Origin: Plotosus lineatus
Taxonomy: Eukaryota > Chordata > Actinopteri > Siluriformes > Plotosidae
DNA length: 64,000 nucleotides
Direction of reading: 5' to 3'
Assembly (NCBI GenBank): GCA_024760905.1
Contig: CM045733.1
Location: 35,233,501 to 35,297,500 of the forward strand
Numbering within the stretch: position 1 is the first letter of the stretch; every line of letters starts with the position of its first letter. Positions 34,821 to 44,570 of the stretch are shown one piece after another. The position numbers and the translations under genes are program-made. The notes beneath the pieces were generated by a model that was not told the origin of the DNA, did no database searches, and saw only the letters and a program-made list of their open reading frames with translations.

Positions 34821-35041
34821 ATGGGGGGTAAAAACAGTAAACCTAGAGATGAATTATAATGTGGAGATTGGAAAGCAGTAGAAAAACAGGCACCTGATAG
34901 AAATAAATATTTAGATTTATGGGTTAGTAAGTATAGATTCAACGGACAGTTAAAGGTAACAAGATGAATAGAATTACAGGGAGCTATTAGACGGAACTGT
35001 AAAAATAATACAGAAAAAGAAAGCATTCCGATTACAAGTGG
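34821..35041 (+). pseudogene. gag matrix start, disabled
   Basis: ATG at 34821 begins MGGKNSKPRDEL, with Gly at position 2 and a following Ser, as in N-myristoylated retroviral matrix proteins. It is followed by in-frame stops at codon 13 and again about 40 codons later (KYRFNGQLKVTR then stop). No capsid major homology region or CCHC zinc knuckle is found downstream, so most of gag is missing or unrecognisable. Confidence 0.6.
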
Positions 35042-35379
35042 ATGACAGGCCAACAAGGGGGCCAAACATTTGCAATACACCGGAAAAATGGTCTGCATGG
35101 TGCAGCACAAGAAAGAGTAATGCAACTGGATGGACTGAAGGGCTCCCTCAGATTCCAAGCTATCCCCGCTGAGGGGCATTTGATGCCAGATATTTGACTT
35201 CGGCCCATAGAATGATTTGGGAGGGAATACTCAGGTGCTCTCTCCTCTCGGTCAACTAGCTTTGTGGGTATTGATTGGGTTACTTTCTCGTCACAGCTTA
35301 CACCCCCACTCCCTCTGCGTTGTCCCGACGATCCCGCTCTCGATGCATTATAAATCACTTATTTTTGTGTATATGCAGG

Positions 35380-37170
35380 AATGTCCGTTTAATTTACCCG
35401 GTCATGATCTTATGAGTCTCCTCGGTTTACAAATTTCTTTTCATGGTTCGAGCATGATCATCTCCACGTCAGAATCTCTGTCCCCTTTTTTGATTGCAAT
35501 AACCTCCTGTGAATTACCTTTTAATGTTAACGCAGCATGTGCAGTGAGTGAAGTGGCAGAGCAGTGTTCGCCCCTGGATCAACTGCCCAGGACATTATGG
35601 GTCGAACATAATAATGATGTGGGCTGCGTCGATTGTATTTCTTATGAGGCGAAGCGTCCCGGTAGAACCAGACACTCGGCATCTGTTTGCATTTACACAT
35701 GGGCAGCAGCAGTACACATGGACACACCTCTCACAGGGTTTCATTGATTCTCCCGCGGTGTTTGCCACCGTTGTACGGGACGCACTAGGGTGCTTTGTTC
35801 CCCCTGATGGTTCCTGTGTCCACTCCTATGCAGATGACTTCGGCATCAAGCTCCGTGATCTGTTTTCAAGCCACACTCGCTGTCCTTCAGCTCTCTCGGG
35901 TCTCAAAGAAATTGAGCCAAGATCGCATCAAGATCAACATCGACACACAGCGACCGGCTACCAAGCATGCCTTACTTGCTTTCCTGGGGTTGATCAAGTA
36001 CTGCAGGCAGTGGATCCCAGACTGCTCTCTCTCTCTATGACAAGTGCCTCCGGTCCGCAATACACCACACGGACCCACTCCAGCAACCACTCGTATGGAC
36101 TGAGGACATGCAAAATGCCTTTGCAGCCCTCAAAACGGCCCTCTGCTCGGCTCCGGCTCTGGGCCTGTCGAACTATGAACTGTCATTTCACCTCTAAGTT
36201 GCTCACCAAGGGGGAACTGCCTCTGGGGTGTTGGCTCAGGAGCATGGCGGGGGGATGAGGCCCTGTGCTTTCCTTTCAAAACACTAGACACTGTAGCTCA
36301 AGGTTTACCTGCGTGTCTTTGTGCTGTGGCTGCCTGTGCGTTAATGGTTTTAGACGCCGAGAGGATCGTCTTGTCGCACCCTTTGATTTTACTCTCACAA
36401 CATCAGGTCCAACAGATCCTACGAAATTTAAATACACAACACATGTCCTAACAGCGCAGGTCAGGATACGAGGTCAATTCTATGCGCCATTGATAACCTC
36501 ACGATTAAATCTACTTCTTCTCTTGATACCGTGGCTCACGCCTTACAGCGTCTGCTTAATACTCAAAATAACTGTGAGCCCTGTCCTCACGGCTGTTTGC
36601 AAGAAATTGTTGTTGCTACAAGTATTAGGTCTGATTTGTGTTCTACACCTTTACCTACAGGTGAGGCTCTGTTTGTGGATGGGTCATGCTCTAAACCTGT
36701 CGACGGTACCTTTCACTGTGGATATGCCGTCTGCCGCCTTTCAGATATAGCGATCGAATCTCATTCACTCCCCTTTACGTCTGCTCAAGCTGCAGAATTG
36801 TTTGCTCTTACTCACGCTGCACATCTTATCTGCTGACCAAGAGGTAGACAGATGCTTAACATGCACACAGAATAATTCTTCTAAGCCGCTGGCAGTGCAT
36901 CAACATCTGGCACAACCAAATACACCATTCCAGGAATGGCAAATTGATTATACCAATGTGCCAAGACAGAGACCATACAAATATCTATTGGTAATGGTTG
37001 ATAAATTCTCACTCTGGGTGGAAGCTTTCCCATGCAGCAATGAGAATGCTAGCGTGGTGGTTCAGAAATTGACACAAGAAATTATCCCGCGATATGGAAT
37101 TCCGGTGGGACTAGACTCGGACAGAGGGATCCCCTTCACGCCCAAGGTATCCCAACTGCTCGCAACAGCA
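35380..37170 (+). pseudogene. pol remnant: protease end, RT, RNase H, integrase
   Basis: Pieces in different frames. The protease C-terminus CPFNLPGHDLMSLLGLQI is near 35380-35433. RT has FAFTHGQQQYTWTHLSQGF and IDSPAVF (about 35689-35760) and the catalytic YADD at 35827-35838. The connection has AFLGLIKYCRQWIPDC. RNase H has LFVDGSCSK near 36670 and AQAAELFALTHAAH. Integrase has a CxxC half finger (RCLTC), the first Asp in QIDYTN (36946) and the second in LDSDRG (37120). The RT fingers and the integrase segment with the catalytic Glu are deleted. It is non-functional. Confidence 0.85.
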
Positions 37171-37175
37171 CACAC

Positions 37176-37646
37176 ATGACTCCACACGAACTACAGACCG
37201 GTAGACCATTTCCTGGACCACACATAGCACCGGACACTGACCCACAAAACCTAACCCATAAACAATATTATCGTGAATTGCAAAGTCTCGTTGCAGCCTT
37301 TTCAGATCAAGTGAGGGAGCAGCACCAGGCGGCTACCGGGAGCCCTCCAGACACAGAGTGGGTCCTCCTGAAAGTCCTCAAGCGAAAGTGGACGGAGCCA
37401 AGGTGGACAGGACCCTACAAGATCAAAGAGCGCACCTCGCACGCCGTCCGGCTGGACAGCAAGGCAAGGATGACACCTGGTATCACTGGAGCCAGTGCGC
37501 AGCGGCAGAAGCTCCCAACAGATCACTCGTCAACACACACAGGGACCTGTGTGAAGCAGCAACCTCGTTACCGGCCGGTGACGAAGAAAAGACCACCAAC
37601 AACGCAGGGCAGAATAATCCCTGGATGGCAAAAGGGGGTGAGGTAG
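37176..37646 (+). pseudogene. integrase C-terminal domain remnant
   Basis: Opens with MTPHELQTGRPFPGPH, the segment that follows the catalytic core in gamma-type integrases, and continues to WVLLKVLKRKWTEPRWTGPY, the SH3-like DNA-binding end. Only about 18 codons separate the second catalytic Asp from this block, so an internal deletion joined them. It ends at 37646. Confidence 0.7.
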
Positions 37647-37907
37647 TCTAACCCTCACCCTCACGGCAAGGCGGAGGAACAACGCGCCCCTGCAACAAGT
37701 AGCGTGCCAAGTTACCAACGCAAGTTTGAGGAGTGTTATTCCAATTATACTGTTTTTAACTATTTTTTGTAATGTGCTTTTGCTTCGAGTTGTGTGACAA
37801 AGAGTAGTGAAGGTCATAAGTTCTTTCAGGTGTAGCGCGTGACCCTCCCTTGAATACAGTGAAGAATTTACTCTGTCATATTGAAGGTTTAGCTTGCTAG
37901 TTTCTAC

Positions 37908-38576
37908 ATGGAAGGTAAAGCCAGATGGGGTCTCTCCTCGAGTTCACTAATGTGTATTTCTTTTTTAGTCTCCTTGTTGGTGGTGCTCCCCATCCTGTGG
38001 GTACTTGACCCGCCCCTTACTCCCTCACAGAACGATCCAACCACTACAGCCCACAGCAGACGCCGACGATTAGTCACACTAACTAGATTCACTTCGCGCA
38101 GCCTGGACAAATGCCTGGTCAAATATGGAGGCATAGAAATTAAGTACGTCAAAGGCACTAAAGCCACATTTACTTTTGACCTTTGTACTGTTATAAACTG
38201 CGCAGGTAAGAACACCACGTGGCAGGGATACGACATCTATCTCTGTGCGGCCTTGAGTTATGCGGCGCATGCCCGATGGTGCCCTTTCTGGGGGAACATT
38301 ATAGCGGACACCGGGCACGGACACCGGAAGTCCATACCGCCAAGAGATTACGCCGGACGAGTTACAATACAGCGCGACTTTCACAAAAGCCAGAATCCTA
38401 TCTCCCTGTCCATCAATAACATGTACACCTGTCTCGGGGAACGAGCGGATCAGTGGGGTCTCCGGGGTTGTATTGGGGGCGAATGCATCATCACTCTAGG
38501 AGTATCGATATCTGGATCCGACCCCTTGGGCCTCATCAAAATTACTCTGGTGGACCCTTTCAAAGTCACAACTTGA
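37908..38576 (+). pseudogene. env, signal peptide and N-terminal surface subunit (frame-broken)
   Basis: 222 codons. ATG at 37908 (a second ATG at 37950), then a hydrophobic segment (SFLVSLLVVLPILWVL) acting as signal peptide, a basic SRRRR stretch, an N-x-T site, and a cysteine-rich surface domain with CPFWG. It stops at 38574-38576, while the remainder of env continues in another frame (open from 38453). Left separate and not joined. Receptor binding is the family role; this copy is interrupted. Confidence 0.65.
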
Positions 38577-39514
38577 AATCACATTCACCCAAGTACCCAG
38601 CGATTAATGCGACCCTTTCCCCTCAAATGGACAGTGTAAAGGTTCATGATTTTTCAAAAGATTCCCCGATTCAGATTATTCGGATCACTATTGTACCAGC
38701 CTCAGCATCCGACCTATTAGGTGTCCTCTCACGCACTCATATAAAGTCCATCTCCTTGTTCGACATTAAGCACACGCACCGGTCGATTCCCGCGCTCGGG
38801 AAGCAAGGCTTTCAAGGGTCTCCCACTTATATCGATGCAATCGGCGTTCCTTGCGGCGTACCGGACGAATACAAATTAGTGGACCAGATTGCGGGAGGGT
38901 TTGAATCGTCCATTTGCTGGTGGTGCACTATCAACAAGAATGTCGATAGGATCAATTATATCCATTATAATGTTCAACGCTTGACCAATCTTACCAGGGA
39001 TGCCGTGGAAGGACTGGCAGCCGAGCTCAGGGCCAATTCACTTATGACATATCAAAACCGCATGGCTATAGATTTTTTACTTAGTGCTCACGGGGGTGTT
39101 TGCTCCATGTTTGGGGAAGAGTGCTGCACCTTCATACCCAATAACACCGCGCCAGACGGATCAGTCACGAAGGCCTTGGACGGGCTACGGACTCTGGCCA
39201 CCGAACTGAAGGAACACTCAGGCGTTGATAATGTCATGCTTAATTGGCTGGACGGACACTTCGGTAAGTGGAAAGGTTTGATCGTTTCAGTTGTGATATC
39301 CATCATCTCGGTGGCCGGACTCCTCGCCCTATGTGGCTGCTGCTGTATCCCTTGTATTCGTTCCCTATGTATCAGGTGCATCTCTTCCACCCTGGAAAAA
39401 GGGGGTCCTCTTCCTCCCCCTCCATATCAATTTCCTCAGATCCTAGCCGAGTCGGAAGCTCTCCTTTCGCCGGGGTCCCTGGTAGATCAAGTCGCACTTA
39501 GACCCCAGTTCTGA
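38453..39514 (+). pseudogene. env, remaining surface part and transmembrane subunit (open)
   Basis: 353 codons uninterrupted to TGA at 39514. The TM region has NVDRINYIHYNVQRL with an N-L-T site, a helical heptad region, SAHGGVCSMFGEECC with the CX6CC motif of gamma-type TM proteins (39101-39127), a second heptad region, a membrane anchor (GLIVSVVISIISVAGLLALC) and a cysteine-rich cytoplasmic start, then a PPPPY-containing tail. No clear R-x-K-R furin site is seen at the expected SU/TM boundary. It lacks its own proper start, because the signal peptide is in the other frame. Confidence 0.75.
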
Positions 39515-39702
39515 TTAGATTTTACTATGGGCAGCTTTGCATGCAGTTAGAGTTTTTGCAGATATCATATTTTGCTTAGACTTTTACAGATTCCATATTT
39601 GCCTTTTATACAGCTTTTCTATTTGCTTTGGTTTCATATAAGGTTGTATACGTTCTTTTCTGATGTCCTATTATTTTTGTTGTCCTGAGTGGCTCCTTGG
39701 TT

Positions 39703-39733
39703 GATCTCCTAAAGGAGATCAAAAGGGGGAAAA
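39703..39733 (+). promoter_or_regulatory. polypurine tract with adjacent palindrome
   Basis: AAAAGGGGGAAAA (39721-39733) directly abuts the 3' LTR and serves as plus-strand primer in retroviruses. It is preceded by a perfect inverted repeat GATCTCCT-AA-AGGAGATC (39703-39720). Confidence 0.85.
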
Positions 39734-40316
39734 TGTAAAAGTGCATCATATTATCATGTACTTTAGTACAAACACTGCCGTATATAACGGTACAATGGTA
39801 CTTTGTTTTTCTATGTTTTGCTATACTTAAATGCCTGCTGAGAATAATCAAATAATATGCTTAAGGGGCCATTCTGCATGTCAATTGTAAAAGTGCATAT
39901 TCAGACACACTGAGCCGTTGGGGGTCTGTGTGCAATTCAGCAGTTTCTAAATCCGAAGGTCTCCTCACTTCCTCACAATTTCCTCACTTCCTCATTTCGA
40001 GATCAGGAGGCGACAGCGTGAAACTGATGTGTGAGGGGTGTGTGGGGGTTGTGAGGCACCCGGATAGAGCCCAGACTTATCGCATCCTGTTGAGGCAACG
40101 ACACAGCGTAGACCCAGCCCCAAACCAGGAAGAGGGAACCTGCTCTGAAGCCCTTAAAAGCACACACCCGCGAGTGGGGCCCCAGACCTTAACGAGCGTG
40201 TCTTTTATGCATGTTTGTTGGGTCTCCGTCCTCTGCAGACGACGCAATAAAGCTTCTCATATTCAACTCAAAACCAGTCTCCAGTCGTCTTCTTCCACAT
40301 TCAACGGATCCTAACA
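39734..40316 (+). repeat. 3' LTR
   Basis: 583 bp, the same length as the 5' LTR and, by reading, the same sequence. AATAAA at 40246-40251 would serve as the proviral poly(A) signal. Followed by GATC and the rest of the host SINE. Confidence 0.95.
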
Positions 40317-40384
40317 GATCAGTGATCCAGCACCTTTTACCACCAGGATACCACTGCCCTATGGGTGCTGGTTTTATGGTAATT

Positions 40385-41460
40385 ACACATACACTGATCT
40401 TATAGCATATAAGACCATATATATTTTCCTATAAGTGTTCCATAGAAGCCTCATGTCTATCCTCCCTCTATTCAAAGTGACAGACATCCAATATTCTGCT
40501 AACTTGATTTTTACCTTTCAAAGACTCAAGGTAAGAGGTAATTGTGTTATTTAAAAGTCCAAATATTTTTTCCTATCAACGTTTCATAGTAGTAGCATAT
40601 CTACTGGCACTCATTTAAAAGTCATAAGCATTCAAAATCCTGTGACCTTGATATTGACATTTCAAGGTAACCGTGTCATTTTAAAGCAAGTACATAATAT
40701 TTCACCTAACGAGTGTTGTATAATTGAGTATTAATATCAGAGTATAATGAGTTTTCCATGACAGAAGCTTCGAACTTACCAAAAAAACTGCTCCATCCAA
40801 CGAGCAAAAATTCACTTTACGAGCTCTGCTCGAAATGGCTTTTCCGGGTCGAATAGCCTGTTATTCTTCAGCGTGTATTCATCCGCGCTCTGAGAACGCC
40901 TTGTGGGAGAATGCTGCCTCCTCCTCTGCTACACACCAACTCTTGCTTGCCTACATGGCATCTTCACCGCAGTCGATGATCAGAAGGATGAGTTGGCTTA
41001 TTGTTTTTTCTTGTTTTATTATTATTAATTATTATTAATGCTAATGTACATGTATTATTATTATTATGAAATATTATTGTTTTTATATGTTTATCTTTAA
41101 TATATTATGTCAAATATATGTGTTTGTGTCAGCTTATATGAGTTTGGGAGGGGGTTGGAAGGGATTAATTGGTTTTCTGTTATTTCTTATGAGAATACGT
41201 AACTGTTTCATCTAAAGAGCTTTTCAGCTTACGAGCTCACCTTCGGAACAGATTGGTTTCCAATATTTCCCTCATTTCATATTTGGTTCTATGTCACTTC
41301 CTGATATATAAGCAGTTTTAATTTAACTTGAATTATCTCTCTCACCCTGTGATAGTCTGTCCAGATGTTCAGGGTGTAACACCTTTATCCAGAGTTGGAT
41401 GCACGGGTCTGGTCTTTTTTGTTCACAGACAAACTGAGACAATTTCCAGTGATTAGTAAA
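40385..41460 (+). repeat. dispersed repeat with nested MITE-like insert
   Basis: 40385-40695 and 41265-41460 match 20925-21400 (cctataagtgttccatagaa, ggcactcatttaaaagtcataag, gatattgacatttcaaggtaac). The intervening 40700-41260, absent from the other copy, has cttacgagctc near its right end and acgagctctgctcg inside, and looks like a Tigger-type MITE, although its exact ends are not resolved. Confidence 0.6.
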
Positions 41461-41477
41461 ATGTTGGATGGAGACAT

Positions 41478-41478
41478 C

Positions 41479-41526
<48 letters not shown>

Positions 41527-41946
41527 TCATTAATTTGCTGAACTGCTTAATCCTAATTAAGGTCATGGGGGAGGCTTGTGCCTATCACAACCTAATCTGG
41601 ACGAGGGCAGTATATACTCTGGACACATGCCTTTGCCCGAAGTCGGCTGAGATGGGTACCAGTTTCCCTACAATCCAAATTAGGGTGAAGTATCTTAAAA
41701 AATGAGTGAGTGAATGAATTATGATAAGTTAATTAAAGGGTGCACTGACTGGCACTGTCACCTCAAAGCAACAAAGCCCTGAGTTCAAACATTTGACTGA
41801 CTGGGGCTTTTCTGTGTGAATGTGAGTGTGAATGATTGTTTATGTCTGTGTTAGCCCTGTTAGTTTAGGTTCTACCTCTCACCCAATGTCAGCTGGAATT
41901 GGCTCTTTTTATGATCCTGATGGATGGATAAGTGGATGGATGGATG
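41478..41946 (+). mobile_element. (TAA)n followed by L2-tail and V-SINE pieces
   Basis: (TAA)n at 41478-41525; a SINE 3' end in reverse (ttaatcctaattaaggtcat, 41535-41600) overlapping a forward tail piece; then 41750-41946 resembling a V-SINE (gttcaaacatttg, gtgaatgtgagtgtgaatga, ggatggataagtggatggat). Confidence 0.6.
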
Positions 41947-42020
41947 AAGAACACTAAAAAGAGGAGGCTATTCTTTAATATTCCAGAATTTTTTCAGTCC
42001 CATAGAGAGACACAAGCAAT

Positions 42021-42361
42021 GTGGCAGTGGTGGCCTGGTGGTAAAGGGTGCTGAATCAAGGATCCTAAGGTAGGGTGTTCGAGTCCCACTCTCTACAGGT
42101 TGTCACTTCCCCCCAGTGCAGCTAACTGGGTTATGAAAGGCTGGCCATGTCTGTAACTGTCTATGGTGAGAGGTTCATGTAAAAGAACCATTGCTGACTT
42201 TCCACAAGAGTAGCTGTAGTATAGCCATCAGCGTGTTTCTGACCCTTGCTAAAGGGTTGTGTCAGGAGGGGCATCTGATGTAAAAACCTATGCAAATCAA
42301 ATATGCAAATCAGATGAGAACCCCTGAGAAAAAGGGAACAGCCGAAAGGAAAAGAAGAAGA
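42021..42361 (+). mobile_element. chimeric element: short SINE plus internally deleted RTE
   Basis: 42021-42236 is the tRNA-derived SINE (gtggcctggtggtaaagggt, ttcgagtcccactctc, cagtgcagctaactggg), stopping after gcgtgtttctg. It runs straight into 42237-42361, which has the end of the RTE 5' UTR (gggttgtgtcaggaggggc) joined to the RTE 3' end (gaacagccgaaaggaaaag, AAG tail), with all coding sequence missing. Confidence 0.7.
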
Positions 42362-42369
42362 TAGAGAAA

Positions 42370-42612
42370 AAGCCGAAAGGAAATCTCTCCCAGTACACCA
42401 CTGCTTTGGCGTGACCACAGAACACCTGTCCATCGTGACGAAGGCGGAAGTGAGCTCTCAGCACTCGGACGGAATTGTTTTCTTTGCTCTGAGTCCGTGG
42501 GTCGTGTTGCCCCAGACAACCGGCTAGCAACAGCGCACGCGCAGTCAGAACACTCATCAACAACCCACCCAGGGACGCATTCCACAACAAACAAACGACT
42601 CGTTTGAGGATT
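42370..42612 (+). promoter_or_regulatory. mapre3: candidate mapre3 promoter and noncoding first exon
   Basis: A CpG-dense island in AT-rich sequence (cgtgacgaaggcgg, actcggacgg, cagcgcacgcgcagtc). It contains an X-box-like RFX site GTTGCCCCAGACAAC (42506-42520) and an NRF1-like gcgcacgcgc, and ends at a donor GAGGATT|GTAAGT (GT at 42613). The next acceptor downstream in the same orientation is that of the mapre3 start-codon exon (46590). Assigned by position only. Confidence 0.4.
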
Positions 42613-44570
42613 GTAAGTAAAACTTATCTTATTTAAGTGTTTATCATTATGTCGGTATATAATAAAATCAAACTGTTGTTTTGTTTTTGGTTAAAGTGCT
42701 TCAGGGCCTCGTGGTTACAGGCTGGAGTAATATCGGTGCTAATGCTAATGGCAAGCAGCGGAGTTCAGACTAGTGCACCAGTCCCATCGCCAGCCTAAGA
42801 CTGCATTATGCTTGATTTTAATATGCTGAAATCGAATTTAAAAGTGAAAGCAAATCATGTTTGCAAACCTCTCTACCATTCTGATTTGTTATCTGAAGTA
42901 AAAACTTGTAGCTAACGGTGCAGTATATTAATGGTGCCTAGCTAAAGTATATGAAATCGTTTAAAAACCGGACTTCCGGTCTTCAGTGTTTGCCTGCATC
43001 CTGCATCCGAGGAAACTTTCATGCTATTAGCACCAATGACGTGGAAGAAACACAGCACACACACACACACACACACAAAAAAAAAAATCCCAGAAGATAG
43101 GATGCCCTACCTGGATATCCTACTGAATCTGTTTGCAACGTTATACTATCACATAATTCAACAGGAGACTGAGATTTCTGACAGTGTACTGTACAAGGAA
43201 CCATCTATCCTACCAGAGTGACATGTGCACCTTTTGCTGGCTCGGGTTCCCCCAGGTACTCTGGCTTCTTGAGCTGTTCAGGGTGTACCCTGCCTTCACG
43301 CAGTATCAGTTGAGATAGGGTCCAGTGTGACCCCAACTGTGACCTTAGTAGGATTAAGCTTTTTGGGAAATGATTTAGTGATGACTGAATTTAACCAACA
43401 AATCTTTGGAAAAAAAAAAATTGGTTGACACATTTGGGTTCAATACTATGGGGCAACTTTTTTTGATGAGAATTCCTCACAAACACCTCCTTCCATTCAT
43501 TTCACCTCAAACATTTTTAAGGAGCTCTGACATCCATGTTGTAGAGTAAAGAATGTTATGCAGTGATCTACAGTCTTTGCCAAAATGACTTATTGTACAG
43601 TTATCAAATGCAGGAGCAGCTCAGCCAAAAAAAAAAAAAAAAAAAAAAAACCAACCCTCTGGTAAACCAACGTATAGTGTTATCGGTTCAGGTAAAAGAG
43701 CCAACGAATGGGGCTTGTGAGTGATGCGTGGACAAGATGAATGATTATTAGCTTGGCGATCGCAAGTTAGAATCCCGAGCTAATTAACTGAGCTCTCACA
43801 GGAGGGCCGGTATACCTCACCTACCTGTCAGTCACAGCGATTGCCAGCATGGGCATCTGTAAGCTCATTCAAATAGTGCTTTCCCGCTGAATGAGTTAGA
43901 CCGTCCCCAAATGCTCATAGCATCGCAGTTCAAAAAGAGGAGGGGGCCTAGAATTGGATGTCACAGGGGAGAGCCCCTTCCTGGTCGGTGGAGGTCGTGT
44001 GATAGGGAAGGCAGTATCTGACGAGTGGGAATTGGATACGACTAAATTATGGAGAAAATGTGGAAAAATCCCCCTCAAAAAAAGAGCCAATGAATGTAGC
44101 TACAAGGTCTATAAACTGCCTTCTAATTTTGATTTTTATTCAATAACACACCGCTTGGACCATTTTAAGCCTTGATTGCAGTTCACTATTTTAGCCCCTA
44201 TTTTATACCTGTGCCATCAAGGAGGAAAAAGACCTTTGAATTGATAACCTGCAGGTTAACAAGATTCAGGTCATCACATGTCTTATTTTGCCACATAATG
44301 TTGCTAAACCTTGTCCTGACCAATTAAAGCAACAATGTACTGTAACATGCTGTTGTTCCAACAAAATATTAGCATACAGTTTTTCATTTATTAAATATAA
44401 AAAGAGTTTTAAATTACATAGAAGCGGTCTTGGTGGATGTTGCTGAAATAGTAGAGACACATCCACCTCGGCTTTGGTGCATAATTTTTAATTAACTCGT
44501 AGATTGTGAACAAGTCAGATTGTGCTGTTTCCATGTATTTGTAATGCAATATAATGTTTACTTAATTATA
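42613..44570. other. putative mapre3 intron 1 with repeats
   Basis: L2-type SINE tail at about 43237-43370 (gagctgttcagggtgtaccc); an A-run at 43628-43651; and a tRNA-derived SINE at about 43710-44090 (gcaagttagaatcccgagct; gggaattggatacgactaaa). No coding sequence is recognised. Confidence 0.5.

Larger units (their letters stand above)
32116..40316 (+). mobile_element. endogenous retrovirus (gammaretrovirus-like), complete provirus
   Basis: 8201 bp, bounded by TG...CA LTRs of 583 bp that look identical by eye, with a 4-bp GATC duplication (32112-32115 and 40317-40320). Gammaretrovirus-type traits: 4-bp duplication, tRNA-Pro primer site, myristoylation-type gag start, and an env TM with CX6CC. 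Order: LTR, primer site, splice donor, very long structured leader, gag remnant, protease/RT/RNase H/integrase remnants, env in two frames, polypurine tract, LTR. The interior is broken in gag and pol and has deletions, so it cannot make its own particles. It lies between sobp and mapre3, in the same direction as both. Confidence 0.97.
31821..40359 (-). mobile_element. SINE split by the provirus
   Basis: The SINE occupies 31821-32115 and 40321-40359 on the minus strand. Joined across the provirus it reads as a normal full-length member of the 125-497 family. It is flanked by tatgggtgctggt at 31808-31820 and 40360-40372, its own 13-bp duplication. The provirus entered its B-box/head region (ccttaggatc / agtgatccagcacc). 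Confidence 0.9.

Noticed and set aside
37302..37817. minus-strand frames across the 3' pol region
   Set aside because: Opposite strand of integrase remnant and env leader; no recognisable similarity.
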